From Acidobacteriota bacterium (GTDB lineage Bacteria > Acidobacteriota > Blastocatellia > UBA7656), in assembly GCA_016201275.1 (NCBI GenBank), contig JACQDB010000020.1, positions 1 to 64,000 of the forward strand: 64,000 nucleotides of DNA, given 5' to 3'. Below are positions 44,322 through 53,460 of this stretch, piece by piece. The notes beneath the pieces were generated by a model, which saw only the letters and a list, made by a program, of their open reading frames with translations, was not told the origin of the DNA and searched no databases. Position 1 is the first letter of the stretch, and each line of letters starts with the position of its first letter. The position numbers and the translations under genes are program-made.

Positions 44322-44673
44322 TGGAGGTGGAGAGAATCGAACTCTCGTCCGAGAGCCATCAGCGCTGAACTCTACATGCTTGTTTGCTTCACTAAGGATT
44401 CGCCCGTTCAGACCGTGGAAGCAACTAAGCATCCAAACGGGCTAGCTCAGATTAGCTTTCCCGTTACCCCCCTGAACACGGGAGCAACGAGGCATCCTGT
44501 TAAGTGACGACTCATCCTGAACCACAGGCACTTTCAAGTGAATCGTGGCGGCCTTAAGCTGCCAGTGCTAATTCGCTATTCGCGATTGTGTTTTCCAAGC
44601 TTAGTAACGCGGGGCGTGGGCCGCGGCATGCATTCAACACCTCAGAGTACCCCCGTCGAAACCTGGCACCCCC
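44322..44673 (-). ncRNA. ssrA: tmRNA (ssrA)
   Basis: The minus-strand RNA begins GGGGGTGCCAGGTTTCGACG and ends GTTCGATTCTCTCCACCTCC followed by A. The 5' GGGGGUG and 3' CACCUCC ends form the tRNA-like acceptor stem with one G-U pair, and the T-arm GTTCGATTC is intact; CCA is not encoded. The tag-coding segment is 44554-44583 and reads ANSELALAA then stop, if the GCG at 44581-44583 is the resume codon. It rescues stalled ribosomes with SmpB, whose gene is not in the window. No plus-strand gene is plausible here. Confidence 0.95.
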
Positions 44674-44685
44674 TGACAAAAAAAT

Positions 44686-44715
44686 AGTCTAACATTAGCG
44701 TTTTTACAGCGTCAA
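44686..44715 (-). promoter_or_regulatory. tmRNA promoter
   Basis: On the minus strand TTGACG (44710-44715) and TAGACT (44686-44691) are separated by 18 bp, with a T-rich stretch before the first G of the tmRNA at 44673. The precursor would begin a few nucleotides upstream and be trimmed by RNase P. Confidence 0.55.
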
Positions 44716-44899
44716 GAATTCCCTCCTTGCCGCTTCGCAAACGCCCGTGGAAAAAACTATAGCAAAATATTGTTTGCCCCTTTACACTACTCTACTGCAA
44801 CGAAATAACAAAGGAAAAACATCAAAAGCCCTCAGCAGAATAAGGACACGCGCACCAAAGTCTCACCGCTGGTGCCAACTATCTTGCAGGAGAAAATTC

Positions 44900-47053
44900 A
44901 TGAAATTATTTACTAAGAGGTCAATCTATAAGGTTCTCCCTGTACTGTTGGCCGTATTTTTTTTCACCACGAAAAGCCACGCCACCACTGCCATTTTGCT
45001 TACCGATGAGCAACTGGTGACCAGTTCCCGCGTCATCCTGACCGGCGAAGTGCAGGCGGTGAAAGCGGCCTTCGATGCCAATCAGGGAAACATTTATACC
45101 TATGTAAAAATTCAGGTCGCCGGAGTTTTGAAAGGCCATTTGCAGAATCAACAAATTGTCTTCAAACAATTGGGCGGCACTGTTGGCGATCATTCCACCG
45201 TCATTTTTGGCGCGCCCGATTATCAAATCGGCGACCAGGTGCTACTGTTTCTGGACACCGCTTCAGACGGCACTTTACGAATCGCGCACCTGTTTCAAGG
45301 AAAGTACGACATCGCTTATGACGCCAGCCAAGATCGCCATATCGTCAAACGCGACCTCGATGGCGGCACCATCAATCTGCTCGGCGTTACCGCAAGCCCG
45401 GAGATTACCAACCAGGCGTCGCTGGCCAAATTTAACAAGAGAATCCGCAAGCTTCTCAACAGCCACGCGCTGGAAGTGCAGAGCTATGACGAGAAATACG
45501 CGCCCACCCCTATCGTAGAAATTCCGCCGGAGTATGTAGATGATCCGCCCGGTTCGATCAATCCGCAATACACTTTTTTAGGCAGCGGGTATCGCTGGAC
45601 CGAACCGGACAGCAATCAACCCGTAGTCTATCGCGTCAACCCGACCGGAGCGCCCACGCCGGGTGGCGGCAACACCGAGATCAATCAGGCGCTGGCGGCC
45701 TGGACGAATGTGCAAACCACCGCGCTGGTCTTACAAAATGGCGGCAGCACCACCTCTGGCGGCTTCAAAGCCGATGGCGTGACCGCCATCTCTTTCAATG
45801 ATCCGAACAACCAAATCACCGACCCCGTAGGCTGCGCCGGCATACTGGCCATCGGCGGCGTCTCCAGCGCCGGAGGCCCTTCGACCGTCATCGGCGGCAA
45901 AAGTTTCTATAAAATCTATGAAGGCGATGTCGTCTTCAATAACGGCTTTTCATGTTTTCTAGGCAAATCCGCCAATCTGGCGGAAGTCGCTTGTCACGAA
46001 ATTGGGCATACGCTGGGCTTCGGTCACAGCACGGATACAGCAGCCATCATGTACGCCTCGGCGCATGGCAACGGTCGCGGAGCCACCCTGGGAACCGATG
46101 ATGTAGCTGTCGTCACCTTCCTCTATCCGGGTTCCAAGAGTGGCGGAACGCCGAGTGCGCCGAGTGCACCGACCGGCTTGAGCGCCGCCGCCAGCGGCAA
46201 TACTTCGATCAATCTTTCGTGGCTCGATACCAGCACCAACGAACAGGGGTTTCGCTTGGAAAGAAAACTCGGCTCCGGCGGAACCTACGCGCAAATCGCC
46301 GACCTTCCGGCCAATCAAAATACCTTTGCGGATTCCGGCCTGCAAAGTAGCTCGACCTATTTTTATCGCGTCAGAGCCTATAACGCTGTAGGCGTTTCCG
46401 GCTACTCGAACGAAGCCTTTGCCACCACCGCCGCCGCCGCGCCTGCCGCAGATAATGCCGCCTTCGTGTCGCAAGTGGTGTCATCGTCCATGTCGCCCGG
46501 TCAAGCGGTTGGGGTTTCCGTGACCATGCAAAACACCGGCACGACGACTTGGACAGCGAACAGCGTTTACAAACTCGGTTCGCAAAATCCCCAGGACAAC
46601 ACCACTTGGGGTTTGAATCGCGTCAATCTGACTGCATCGGTTGCGCCGGGCGCAAGCGTCACCTTCAGCTTCACAGTGACGGCTCCGGTCAATGCGGGAA
46701 ATTACAATTTTCAATGGCGCATGATTAAAGAAGGAACCGCTTACTTCGGCTCGGCTTCCACCAATGTAGTGGTCAACGTCGCCGCGTCGGGAACGCCGGT
46801 TTCGATTACCACAACATTCTTGCCCTCGGCAACGCGGGGGCAACTCTACAGCCAGCAATTAGCGGCTACCGGCGGCACCCCGCCTTACGTCTGGTCGGTG
46901 AGCAGTGGAACACTGCCTCCCGGCTTGACCTTGAGCAGCGGCGGACTGTTAAGAGGCATACCTACCGTTGGCGGCACTTACTATTTCACGCTGACGGCGC
47001 GTGACCAAAACAGCCGCACCGCTTCCATGAGTTTCAAGATGGCGGTTCGCTAA
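44900..47053 (+). CDS. secreted matrixin-type metalloprotease with FN3 and Ig-like domains
   Basis: A 717-aa exported protease. The signal peptide (1-27) ends SHA. The zinc motif HEIGHTLGFGH lies near residue 365 and is followed by the Met-turn AAIMYAS, placing it in the metzincins (matrixin/M10 type). A propeptide-like N-terminal region precedes it. The C-terminal half holds an FN3 domain (ending SNEAFATT), an NBR1-Ig-like domain (FVSQVVSSSMSPGQ ... YNFQWRMIKEG) and a putative Ig (He_PIG) domain starting about LPSATRGQLYSQQLAATGGT. The start at 44900 has GCAGGAG upstream. A strong terminator follows the gene. It probably degrades extracellular proteins. Confidence 0.9.
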   Translation: MKLFTKRSIYKVLPVLLAVFFFTTKSHATTAILLTDEQLVTSSRVILTGEVQAVKAAFDANQGNIYTYVKIQVAGVLKGHLQNQQIVFKQLGGTVGDHSTVIFGAPDYQIGDQVLLFLDTASDGTLRIAHLFQGKYDIAYDASQDRHIVKRDLDGGTINLLGVTASPEITNQASLAKFNKRIRKLLNSHALEVQSYDEKYAPTPIVEIPPEYVDDPPGSINPQYTFLGSGYRWTEPDSNQPVVYRVNPTGAPTPGGGNTEINQALAAWTNVQTTALVLQNGGSTTSGGFKADGVTAISFNDPNNQITDPVGCAGILAIGGVSSAGGPSTVIGGKSFYKIYEGDVVFNNGFSCFLGKSANLAEVACHEIGHTLGFGHSTDTAAIMYASAHGNGRGATLGTDDVAVVTFLYPGSKSGGTPSAPSAPTGLSAAASGNTSINLSWLDTSTNEQGFRLERKLGSGGTYAQIADLPANQNTFADSGLQSSSTYFYRVRAYNAVGVSGYSNEAFATTAAAAPAADNAAFVSQVVSSSMSPGQAVGVSVTMQNTGTTTWTANSVYKLGSQNPQDNTTWGLNRVNLTASVAPGASVTFSFTVTAPVNAGNYNFQWRMIKEGTAYFGSASTNVVVNVAASGTPVSITTTFLPSATRGQLYSQQLAATGGTPPYVWSVSSGTLPPGLTLSSGGLLRGIPTVGGTYYFTLTARDQNSRTASMSFKMAVR

Positions 47054-47073
47054 ACCCTGAACACTGATTCAGC

Positions 47074-47115
47074 AAAAGAGAAAGGCAGCCTTCAAAAGCT
47101 GCCTTTCTCTTTTTT
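47074..47115 (+). terminator. intrinsic terminator of the matrixin gene
   Basis: The 16-bp arms AAAAGAGAAAGGCAGC (47074-47089) and GCTGCCTTTCTCTTTT (47098-47113) pair perfectly around an 8-nt loop. The right arm ends in a U-rich stretch, and A-rich symmetry would let it work in both directions. Confidence 0.85.
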
Positions 47116-47234
47116 CATGGCACCAAGTGCAGAGGAATTTCATGCACAAGCCGGTTTCCTGTAAGGCTCTTGGCTCGACTTTGTACAATTTCAGATTGGA
47201 CAACACCAATCAAGAACTGACATTGCGGCTCGCG

Positions 47235-47285
47235 CTTGGAATGATTGAACCTCACCTCAACAAGCTGAGGTTCAATCATTCCAAG
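47235..47285. repeat. 20-bp-arm perfect inverted repeat
   Basis: CTTGGAATGATTGAACCTCA (47235-47254) is the exact reverse complement of 47266-47285, with an 11-bp loop. It lies in the 565-bp gene-free region 47054-47618. It could be a cruciform, a repeat-element core or a second bidirectional terminator without U-run. Confidence 0.6.
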
Positions 47286-47332
47286 GGGTGAAAAAGCCAA
47301 TGAAATCAGGCTGTTTTGCCACTAAAAAATCT

Positions 47333-47425
47333 CCCAACGGAGAGCCGAGGCGGTTAGGCAATTCATCTGAATCCCCCAACGGAGAGCCGAGGCAGTTAGG
47401 CAATTCATCGGAATCCCCCCAACGG
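47333..47425. repeat. two and a part tandem units of about 42 bp
   Basis: CCCAACGGAGAGCCGAGGCG is followed, after about 22 bp, by a second near-identical unit starting at 47375 and a partial third at 47418. The copies differ at two or three positions. The regular 42-43-bp period without unrelated spacers argues against a CRISPR array. Confidence 0.7.
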
Positions 47426-47564
47426 TAGTTGGGGGATGCTTAAAGTCCTACCTACACACCCAGCAAGCAAAGTTTTTTTGCCAGCCATCGGCGGGATTAG
47501 CAAGGCTGCTTCGCCTCTGAAAAATGTACAATGTCGAGCTTGGGATGGTGGATGAAATAAAGTG

Positions 47565-47613
47565 CAATGCTCTGTACGGGCGACCACCGCAGGGCCGTGC
47601 GTACAGAGCATTG
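47565..47613. repeat. 14-bp-arm hairpin with GTACGGGCGACC motif
   Basis: CAATGCTCTGTACG (47565-47578) pairs perfectly with CGTACAGAGCATTG (47600-47613). The loop carries GGCGACCACCGCAGGGC, shared with the repeat at 2668-2752. It lies just past the GNAT stop, so may also terminate that gene. Confidence 0.6.
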
Positions 47614-47618
47614 GAAAA

Positions 47619-48566
47619 TCACTCATGGGCTGATGAAATTTCTTTGGTAAATTTGGTGCGCGCATAGACCACTTGAAAGCCTTGGCGTTCAACATTTTTT
47701 TGCGACAGACTGCCGGGCAACGTCGTCACCATCGCCCACGGACAGCCTAGCGCCTGCGCGTAGCGTAAACGCATCTTCAACAAATCGGTTTGAATTCCCT
47801 GCCGACGGAATTGCGGCAAGGTGCTGGCACCGCCAAAAATGGCTACCTCATCGCACATAAAAACCGCGCCGCCGCCTGCCGCTGTCTGCTTCACCCGCGC
47901 ACCAAAGATCGCGCAATTCGCTTGCTGAAAACAGGTGATAAACAACTCTTTGAACGCTTGCGGAATCGCCGGGCTTTCCAAAGAACCTTGCGAGATTACC
48001 GCTGCAAACGCCTCTAGAGCGGTTTTTGTTTGGGATTACTGAAACCTCAAACCCGTTGAGCGGCGGTCTCTGACCGGCGCGGTCGAAGACCGCTGCTCAA
48101 CGATAAGGGGTTCCGTACACCCATATGAAAACCGCTCTATATCTTCTTCACCGACTCGTTGCACATGATTTGACAAGGCATCAGAAAACACTTCGTCACT
48201 GCCAATGCGCCGGGCTAGAACATTAGAAACTTCGCTGATTTGATAGCCGCGCCGGATTAACATTTTTAACAGATTAATGTCCGCCAGATGACAGACCTCG
48301 ACATTCACCGCCGCCTTGCGCTGTTGATAAAAAGCTTCCAGCCGATCAAGCTGGGCTTCACTGAAATCGTCATCAAATCCCAACGCGAAAATCTGCGTCA
48401 ACGGCGACTCCACTCCGGCAAAGACCGCATAACCGCTGCCGATCTTTTCATAACCCGCTGTCGAATCGGCAAACAAGCGCTGGTGCGTCCGCACAAATTC
48501 AAGCTGGTTGAGAGCCTCGGCGGTTTCCAGTTTTACGGCCAGTTCTTTGGTTGTATGAATTTTCAT
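47619..48566 (-). pseudogene. GNAT-family acetyltransferase interrupted by a MITE-like element
   Basis: The N-terminal part (48566 to 48140) and the C-terminal part (48014 to 47619) are in one frame once the 121-bp element and one TA copy are removed; the rebuilt gene is 825 bp including stop, giving 274 aa. Across the junction it reads VGEEDIEAFAAVISQGS. The C-terminal part contains the acetyl-CoA signature QFRRQGIQTDLLKM and the GGASTLP strand typical of GNATs. As found, translation enters the element and stops after 26-30 foreign residues, so no intact enzyme is made. A TTG could start a C-terminal fragment at 47981 but this is unlikely to matter. Confidence 0.8.
48017..48137. mobile_element. 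121-bp MITE-like element, copy 2, inside the GNAT gene
   Basis: Begins GAGCGGTTTT and ends AAAACCGCTC, with TA on both flanks (48015-48016 and 48138-48139). Its reverse complement aligns end to end with the 122-bp copy at 11749-11870. It has no gene. The arms GTTGAGCGGCGGTCT and AGACCGCTGCTCAAC form a strong central hairpin. A TA duplication points to a Tc1/mariner or IS630-type transposase acting in trans. Confidence 0.85.
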
Positions 48567-48689
48567 GCAGCACTGTCCCTGATTGAATTGGGGAAAGGTG
48601 AACCGATTGGTGGCGTTACGATTGACGAATCAGCGGCAAACCCGTGATGGTCAATAGACCTACTTCCTGCTGGCTCGCAGTCCGCTGGC

Positions 48690-49715
48690 TTATCCCGCTT
48701 GCAGAGTTTGGGTGTTGATATTCTGCATATGTCTGACGGCGGCTTGATAGCGTTCCAGGTAGAGGGAAAAATCTTCTTGCGATGACGGGAACATACCGTA
48801 CCAGAAATAATCGAAACGGTCGGTCATATAACTCATCGCCGGAAGGAGCGAGGAAAACTTTGCCACCATCGAAAGGTATTCGCGGTTCGTCGCATGAGTA
48901 TGCAATTCGATTAAATTGCGCTCCGACATTTCATACAAAAACGCGATGTACAGTTTGCGAACCCCCAGACGAAAATCTCCGGCCTTGGCTGCCGCCATCG
49001 CGGCCTCGGCCAAATCGCTCGGACTGGCATCTTCTTCGATCTCTTCGCCCAGCACCGTCTTCTTTTTCGCTTTCTTCTTCGTCGGTTTGTATTTCCAGAT
49101 CATGTGAATGATGAAATAGGCGACGATGGCCGCCACCACGAAGAAGATGAATTTGAATAAACCGCTGCCCGCATTGCCCGCCCCAAAGAGCGCCGTCATG
49201 ATGCGCGTCCAGATTCTCGTAATTAGGTCCAACACCGCTTTGCGAAGCTTTTTGATCTTTGCGGCGAGGGGATTTTCTTTCTTGTCGCGATACTGTTCCT
49301 GCGCCAATATGTTTTTCAAGCGCTCTTGCATGGCGGCTTTATTGGCGTCCGCCCGCGAAATGTCCTCGGCATCTTGCAGATGATGATCGAGCGCCTCCAG
49401 CCAGCCCCGAACTTCGGTCAACAACAGATCGCGTGCGGCTTTCTGTTTTTCCGCCACGGCTAAATCCAGATGCTGATGCAACCATTCGTTATCCACGTTG
49501 ATGACGCGGCCTTGCAATTCAACCGGCTCGGTTTTCGGCAACAACTTTTTCACGTAGTCCACGCCTTCTTCGGCGTAGTTGTCATCTTTTTGTATGCGCT
49601 TGATCTGCTCGGCGGCTCTGGCAACGCGCTTTTCATAGTCCAACAACGAGGCGGCGGCGGCAGCTATGCCAACGCACCACAGCAGCAGACCAATTGTCAT
49701 CAACACTCTTTTCAT
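48690..49715 (-). CDS. DUF4129-domain membrane protein
   Basis: A 341-aa membrane protein. An N-terminal signal or anchor helix (LMTIGLLLWCVGIAAAAA) is followed by a long charged, coiled-coil-like segment, a central transmembrane helix (LFKFIFFVVAAIVAYFIIHM) and a cytosolic C-terminal DUF4129 domain (RLGVRKLYIAFLYEMSERN, HATNREYLSMV, FDYFWYGMFPSS). DUF4129 is often fused to or beside transglutaminase and DUF58/MoxR genes. It probably forms a unit with the upstream membrane gene (73-bp gap). The ATG at 49715 is chosen over a GTG at 49730. Confidence 0.8.
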   Translation of the reverse strand: MKRVLMTIGLLLWCVGIAAAAASLLDYEKRVARAAEQIKRIQKDDNYAEEGVDYVKKLLPKTEPVELQGRVINVDNEWLHQHLDLAVAEKQKAARDLLLTEVRGWLEALDHHLQDAEDISRADANKAAMQERLKNILAQEQYRDKKENPLAAKIKKLRKAVLDLITRIWTRIMTALFGAGNAGSGLFKFIFFVVAAIVAYFIIHMIWKYKPTKKKAKKKTVLGEEIEEDASPSDLAEAAMAAAKAGDFRLGVRKLYIAFLYEMSERNLIELHTHATNREYLSMVAKFSSLLPAMSYMTDRFDYFWYGMFPSSQEDFSLYLERYQAAVRHMQNINTQTLQAG

Positions 49716-49788
49716 CGAATCAGTATTCACAAGAAAAATTAGCGATGCGCTCGTTCAATTTACCAGAATCAGCCACGGCTGGCGAACC

Positions 49789-51069
49789 TTACAGCAGCGC
49801 TGGCGTGCCACAACGCATACAAAATCTGGCTTCTGGTTCGAACTTCGCGCCGCATTGAAAACAGAACTGCGCCGCTTCCGGGGACGCCCACTGACCCGCT
49901 GCACTCTTCAATGGTGGAGCGGTTGGCCGATTCTCGTGCGCTGGCGCAGGCGTTGGCGTTGCAACATTCGGCGGCACGGGATGCGGCGGCGGTCGCCAAC
50001 CGGCAAGCCCCAACGGACTGGTCTGCACGAAAACTCGCCCCTGCGGATTGGCATACGGTACGGGATAACCCATCACCACTGTCTGCCTGGGCGCTTGCCA
50101 ATAAAATCCGGGGTTCACTTCTCGCGCCAGCAGTTCCAAATCATACGCCTCTTTACGCACTCGACTATCGAAATACAACAAGGTGTAAGCGACAATCCAA
50201 ATCGGCAGCGCCAGCAGATTCGAGATCTGACTGAACGAGGTGTAAAGAATATTCCAGGTCGGCGAAACCATAAACTCGGCGGTCAGTATGCCCGTCATAT
50301 ACAGCCCCGTCATTACCGGCAAAGTCAGCGCCGCCAGCAAAGACAACGACACGAAGTAAGTAAACAAAACGATGCCGCCGACGCGATACCAGTTCCCTTT
50401 GCCTAAATTCATCGCCCGCCCCAACGATAGCCCGGCGCTCTGCCCTTCGATCATCATCACCTGCGGCAGAAACACGATGCGAGCAATCACCCACAACGCC
50501 CCGGCGATGCCTAAACCAACGGCAACCAAGGCGGCGATGCCGGTGAAGGTGGCGACCAGCCACGGCGGCATTTCTGAAGAAGCCGTTACGCCGATTAACA
50601 CGGCGGCAATTAAAAAGACGATGATAAAAATTACCGACAGGATGAAATAGACCACTATCAAAATGACGATGCTCAACAAGCCCAGCAAAAAGATGTCGCC
50701 GATTCGTTTGCGCGCTGCCGCAAAGCATTTGCGAAAGGTGATGCTTTCGTCAAGCATGATGTGATCGCCAATGACGCGGGACATTCCGCACACCGTCAAC
50801 AGCAGGATAAATAGCCACACCGGATAAAGCAGTCCGCCCACCGCCATCATCATTATGGCGACCGGCGAAGTTTCCGGCACGCCCGCTTCGACGCTGCCGA
50901 GAACCACTTTGGAATAGCCAAACAAAAAGGTTGTCGAAGCGAGATAGCCGATAAAACTGGGAACCGCAACGATGGACAGCAAGGGCGCAAAGTTACGCCG
51001 ATAAATCCGCACCGCACGGTCTATCACATCGCCTGTGGACATGGGTTCGAGTATAGTGAAATTCGCCAT
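49789..51069 (-). CDS. multi-span membrane protein with C-terminal zinc ribbon
   Basis: A 426-aa protein with about six to eight transmembrane helices, resembling the membrane domain of glycerophosphoryl-diester phosphodiesterase-like proteins. It starts MANFTILEPMSTGDVIDRAV. A Pro-rich cytosolic tail is followed by a zinc ribbon FCFQCGAKFEPEARFCMRCG (two CxxC). The partner gene downstream is the DUF4129 protein, a combination seen in many bacteria next to secretion or cell-wall genes; role unknown. Confidence 0.75.
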   Translation of the reverse strand: MANFTILEPMSTGDVIDRAVRIYRRNFAPLLSIVAVPSFIGYLASTTFLFGYSKVVLGSVEAGVPETSPVAIMMMAVGGLLYPVWLFILLLTVCGMSRVIGDHIMLDESITFRKCFAAARKRIGDIFLLGLLSIVILIVVYFILSVIFIIVFLIAAVLIGVTASSEMPPWLVATFTGIAALVAVGLGIAGALWVIARIVFLPQVMMIEGQSAGLSLGRAMNLGKGNWYRVGGIVLFTYFVSLSLLAALTLPVMTGLYMTGILTAEFMVSPTWNILYTSFSQISNLLALPIWIVAYTLLYFDSRVRKEAYDLELLAREVNPGFYWQAPRQTVVMGYPVPYANPQGRVFVQTSPLGLAGWRPPPHPVPPNVATPTPAPAHENRPTAPPLKSAAGQWASPEAAQFCFQCGAKFEPEARFCMRCGTPALL

Positions 51070-51173
51070 CGGGTTTCCGGCTTCAGCTTTCGCTTGCGAC
51101 TTTCCGATTCTTTCCGTTCAAGCATAAACCGGAACCGTAGAAACGCAATAACAAAAACCGACTCGTGAATTTT

Positions 51174-53255
51174 TTACTTTGCATCAGGCGGGACAGCCGC
51201 CGGGTTGTGGTTCAAATATTTATCGAACCAATACAATTGCCAGTTCAAGCTTTCGACCAGGTGGCGCGGTTCGCCGGTGCGCGTCAAGTTGTGATTCTCG
51301 CGCGGAAAGATAACCAACTCCGCTGTCGCGCCATAAAACTTCAAAGCGCGAAACCACTGCTCGCCCTGTTCAAGCGGCACGCGATAATCGTTGTCCGAAT
51401 GTAGTATCAAAATCGGCGTCTTCACATTCTTGGCATATTGCAAAGGCGAACGCTCCCAATAAAGTTCGAACTTCTCGAACAGGTCGCCGCCAAAATCACG
51501 CTTGTGGCCATAAGCGCCGTCGCGTGTGCCTTCGTCACTGATGAAATTCACCACGCTGCGAAGCGTCACCGCTGCCTTGAACAGTTGGGTGTGACCGACT
51601 ATCCAGTTGGTCAAAAAACCGCCGTAGCTGCCGCCCGTCACACCCAATCGCTCGCGGTCTATCCAGTCGTACTTTTTCAAAATCGTTTCGACGCCGTTCA
51701 TCACGTCCACATAATCTTTGCCGCCCCATTCGTTCTTGATGCCGCGCTCGAATTTTTCGCCGTAGCCGGTTGAGCCGCGCGGATTGGTGAAAAATACCGC
51801 CCAGCCGTTGGCCGCATAGACTTGAAATTCATGCAGCCACTCCACGCCGTACATTCCCGCCGGGCCGCCGTGAATGCTCAACACCATAGGATATTTTGCG
51901 CCAGCTTTCCAACCTCTGGGCTTGACGAAAAATCCGTCAACGTCCCAACCATCCGCGCCCTTGTAGCTCAGGCGCTCGACCTCCATCAATTCCAGTTGCG
52001 GCCACCATCGCTCATTCAAATGGGTCAGCTTTCTGCCCGTCGTTGCGCTGGTGTCGGCGACCATATCCAACACATATAGATCATCGAGATGGGTGAAATC
52101 GTTGGCCATAAAAACCAGCTTGCGCGTTTTATCGCTGATGACGAAATTGCGAACGGCGTGTGCGCCTTTGGTGATTGGCTTTAACTCTTGGCTCGCCACA
52201 GCAACGCGAAAGACCTGCGTTTCGCCTTTCACACCGGCATCAAAATAGAGCGCCTTGCCGTCTTCCGCCCACGTCAAATTGGCGGGGATCAAATCGAGAT
52301 CGTTCACCGCCAGAATTGCCGCGCTATTGCCGACGCTTGCGGCCAGCCAGATTTTCGGATGACTGCTCTCAACGACGCTGCCTATAAAAGCGAGGGTCTT
52401 GCCATCGGGCGACCAGCGCGGCGAGTAGTCTGGTTCCGGGTGATCGGAAATTTTCGTGAGTGGTCCGCCGTCCGCCGGAATGACGAAAACATCGGTGTTG
52501 CGGTCGCCATCGAAAGCCTTGCCGGTGCGATTCGAGACAAACGCTAGGTGTGCGCCATCGGGCGACCATTGCGGGTCGCTGTCGTCCCAATCGTTGCCCG
52601 AAGTAAGCACTTTGGTGTTGCCGTTTTCAACCTCAACCACAAAGAGGTGGCTGCGTTTATCATCGAACCAGCCGCTGTCGTTGAATTTGTAGGAGATGTG
52701 TTTGTAGTGGCGCACGTCGCTGCGTTCGCGGTTGTCGGTGCGGTTGTCGCTGGGGCCGACGCGGCTCACGCAGACCAGGCGTTTGCCATCCGGCGACCAT
52801 TGAAAACTGCTCACGCCATTTTTGAAACTGGTGAGGCGATGCGGTTCGCCGCCCTGCATGGACAACGACCAGACCTGCGGCCTCACTGTCTCGCCAGTCT
52901 CGTTTGCCGAGGGTCGCGCCGAAATGAAAGCGAGAGCTTGGCCGTCTGGACTCCAGCGCGGCGCATGGGAAGATAGATGACTCGCGGTCAATTGTCGCGG
53001 CGGCGTTGCGCTATCCAGAGGGGTCAGCCATATAGATGAAAAGCGGCGGTTCTGTTTGCGATCAACGGTGGTGACGACATAAGCGACGCGCTCGCCATCG
53101 GGGGCCATTTGCGGGTCGCTCAAAAATTGAAAGGCATAATAATCTTCCGGGGTGATACCGCGTTTGTTGGCCTGCTGCGAAGTTCCCGCCATCAGGCTCG
53201 ATGAAATAATCAGCGCGATCAAGAGCGCGACTGAGAGTTTCAAAATTCTTTTCAT
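51174..53255 (-). CDS. S9-family prolyl oligopeptidase / acylaminoacyl-peptidase-like
   Basis: A 693-aa exported peptidase. The signal peptide (1-22) ends SSSLMAGT. A seven-bladed beta-propeller built from WSPDG repeats (PRWSPDGQALAFIS, FQWSPDGKRLVCVS) precedes an alpha/beta-hydrolase domain. The nucleophile is in VTGGSYGGFLTNW, the Asp in ILHSDNDYRVPLEQGEQ and the His in PRENHNLTRTGEP. Hydrolysis of short peptides is expected. The start at 53255 gives the signal peptide; a start at 53312 would place extra residues ahead of it. Confidence 0.93.
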   Translation of the reverse strand: MKRILKLSVALLIALIISSSLMAGTSQQANKRGITPEDYYAFQFLSDPQMAPDGERVAYVVTTVDRKQNRRFSSIWLTPLDSATPPRQLTASHLSSHAPRWSPDGQALAFISARPSANETGETVRPQVWSLSMQGGEPHRLTSFKNGVSSFQWSPDGKRLVCVSRVGPSDNRTDNRERSDVRHYKHISYKFNDSGWFDDKRSHLFVVEVENGNTKVLTSGNDWDDSDPQWSPDGAHLAFVSNRTGKAFDGDRNTDVFVIPADGGPLTKISDHPEPDYSPRWSPDGKTLAFIGSVVESSHPKIWLAASVGNSAAILAVNDLDLIPANLTWAEDGKALYFDAGVKGETQVFRVAVASQELKPITKGAHAVRNFVISDKTRKLVFMANDFTHLDDLYVLDMVADTSATTGRKLTHLNERWWPQLELMEVERLSYKGADGWDVDGFFVKPRGWKAGAKYPMVLSIHGGPAGMYGVEWLHEFQVYAANGWAVFFTNPRGSTGYGEKFERGIKNEWGGKDYVDVMNGVETILKKYDWIDRERLGVTGGSYGGFLTNWIVGHTQLFKAAVTLRSVVNFISDEGTRDGAYGHKRDFGGDLFEKFELYWERSPLQYAKNVKTPILILHSDNDYRVPLEQGEQWFRALKFYGATAELVIFPRENHNLTRTGEPRHLVESLNWQLYWFDKYLNHNPAAVPPDAK

Positions 53256-53330
53256 AGCTTTTTCTTTTTCAAAATTGATTGAGTAATTTTGTGAACCAAG
53301 GCTCGGCAACAAGCCTTGGATTTTGCGAGT

Positions 53331-53404
53331 CTTGGCGGCTTGGCGGCTTGGTGCGAACCGGCGGTATCACCAGCGCCCCTCAATATTCACGCCAAGCCGC
53401 CAAG
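53331..53404. repeat. 15-bp-arm inverted repeat (CTTGGCGGCTTGGCG)
   Basis: CTTGGCGGCTTGGCG (53331-53345) is the reverse complement of 53390-53404. The left arm overlaps three short tandem copies of GGCGGCTTG. It lies between the S9 peptidase start and the terminator of the penicillin-acylase gene; no gene is visible. Confidence 0.55.
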
Positions 53405-53428
53405 CAAACGCAAAGCAATGAACAAAGA

Positions 53429-53449
53429 AGGGCGATTATTGATCGCCCT
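53429..53449 (-). terminator. terminator after the penicillin-acylase-like gene
   Basis: On the minus strand AGGGCGAT and ATCGCCCT pair around a 5-nt loop and are followed by TCTTTGTT. It lies 12 bp past the stop of the penicillin-acylase homologue. U-richness is moderate. Confidence 0.6.
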
Positions 53450-53460
53450 CTGAAATCAAT

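Noticed and set aside
44248..44445. small plus-strand gene over the tmRNA
   Set aside because: The region is fully explained by the tmRNA acceptor, T-arm and tag region on the minus strand.
47333..47425. possible CRISPR array
   Set aside because: The 42-bp units are contiguous near-identical repeats without unrelated spacers and there are no cas genes.
47619..48566. simple frameshift between two GNAT halves
   Set aside because: A complete 121-bp element with terminal repeats and TA duplication lies between them and its removal restores the frame.
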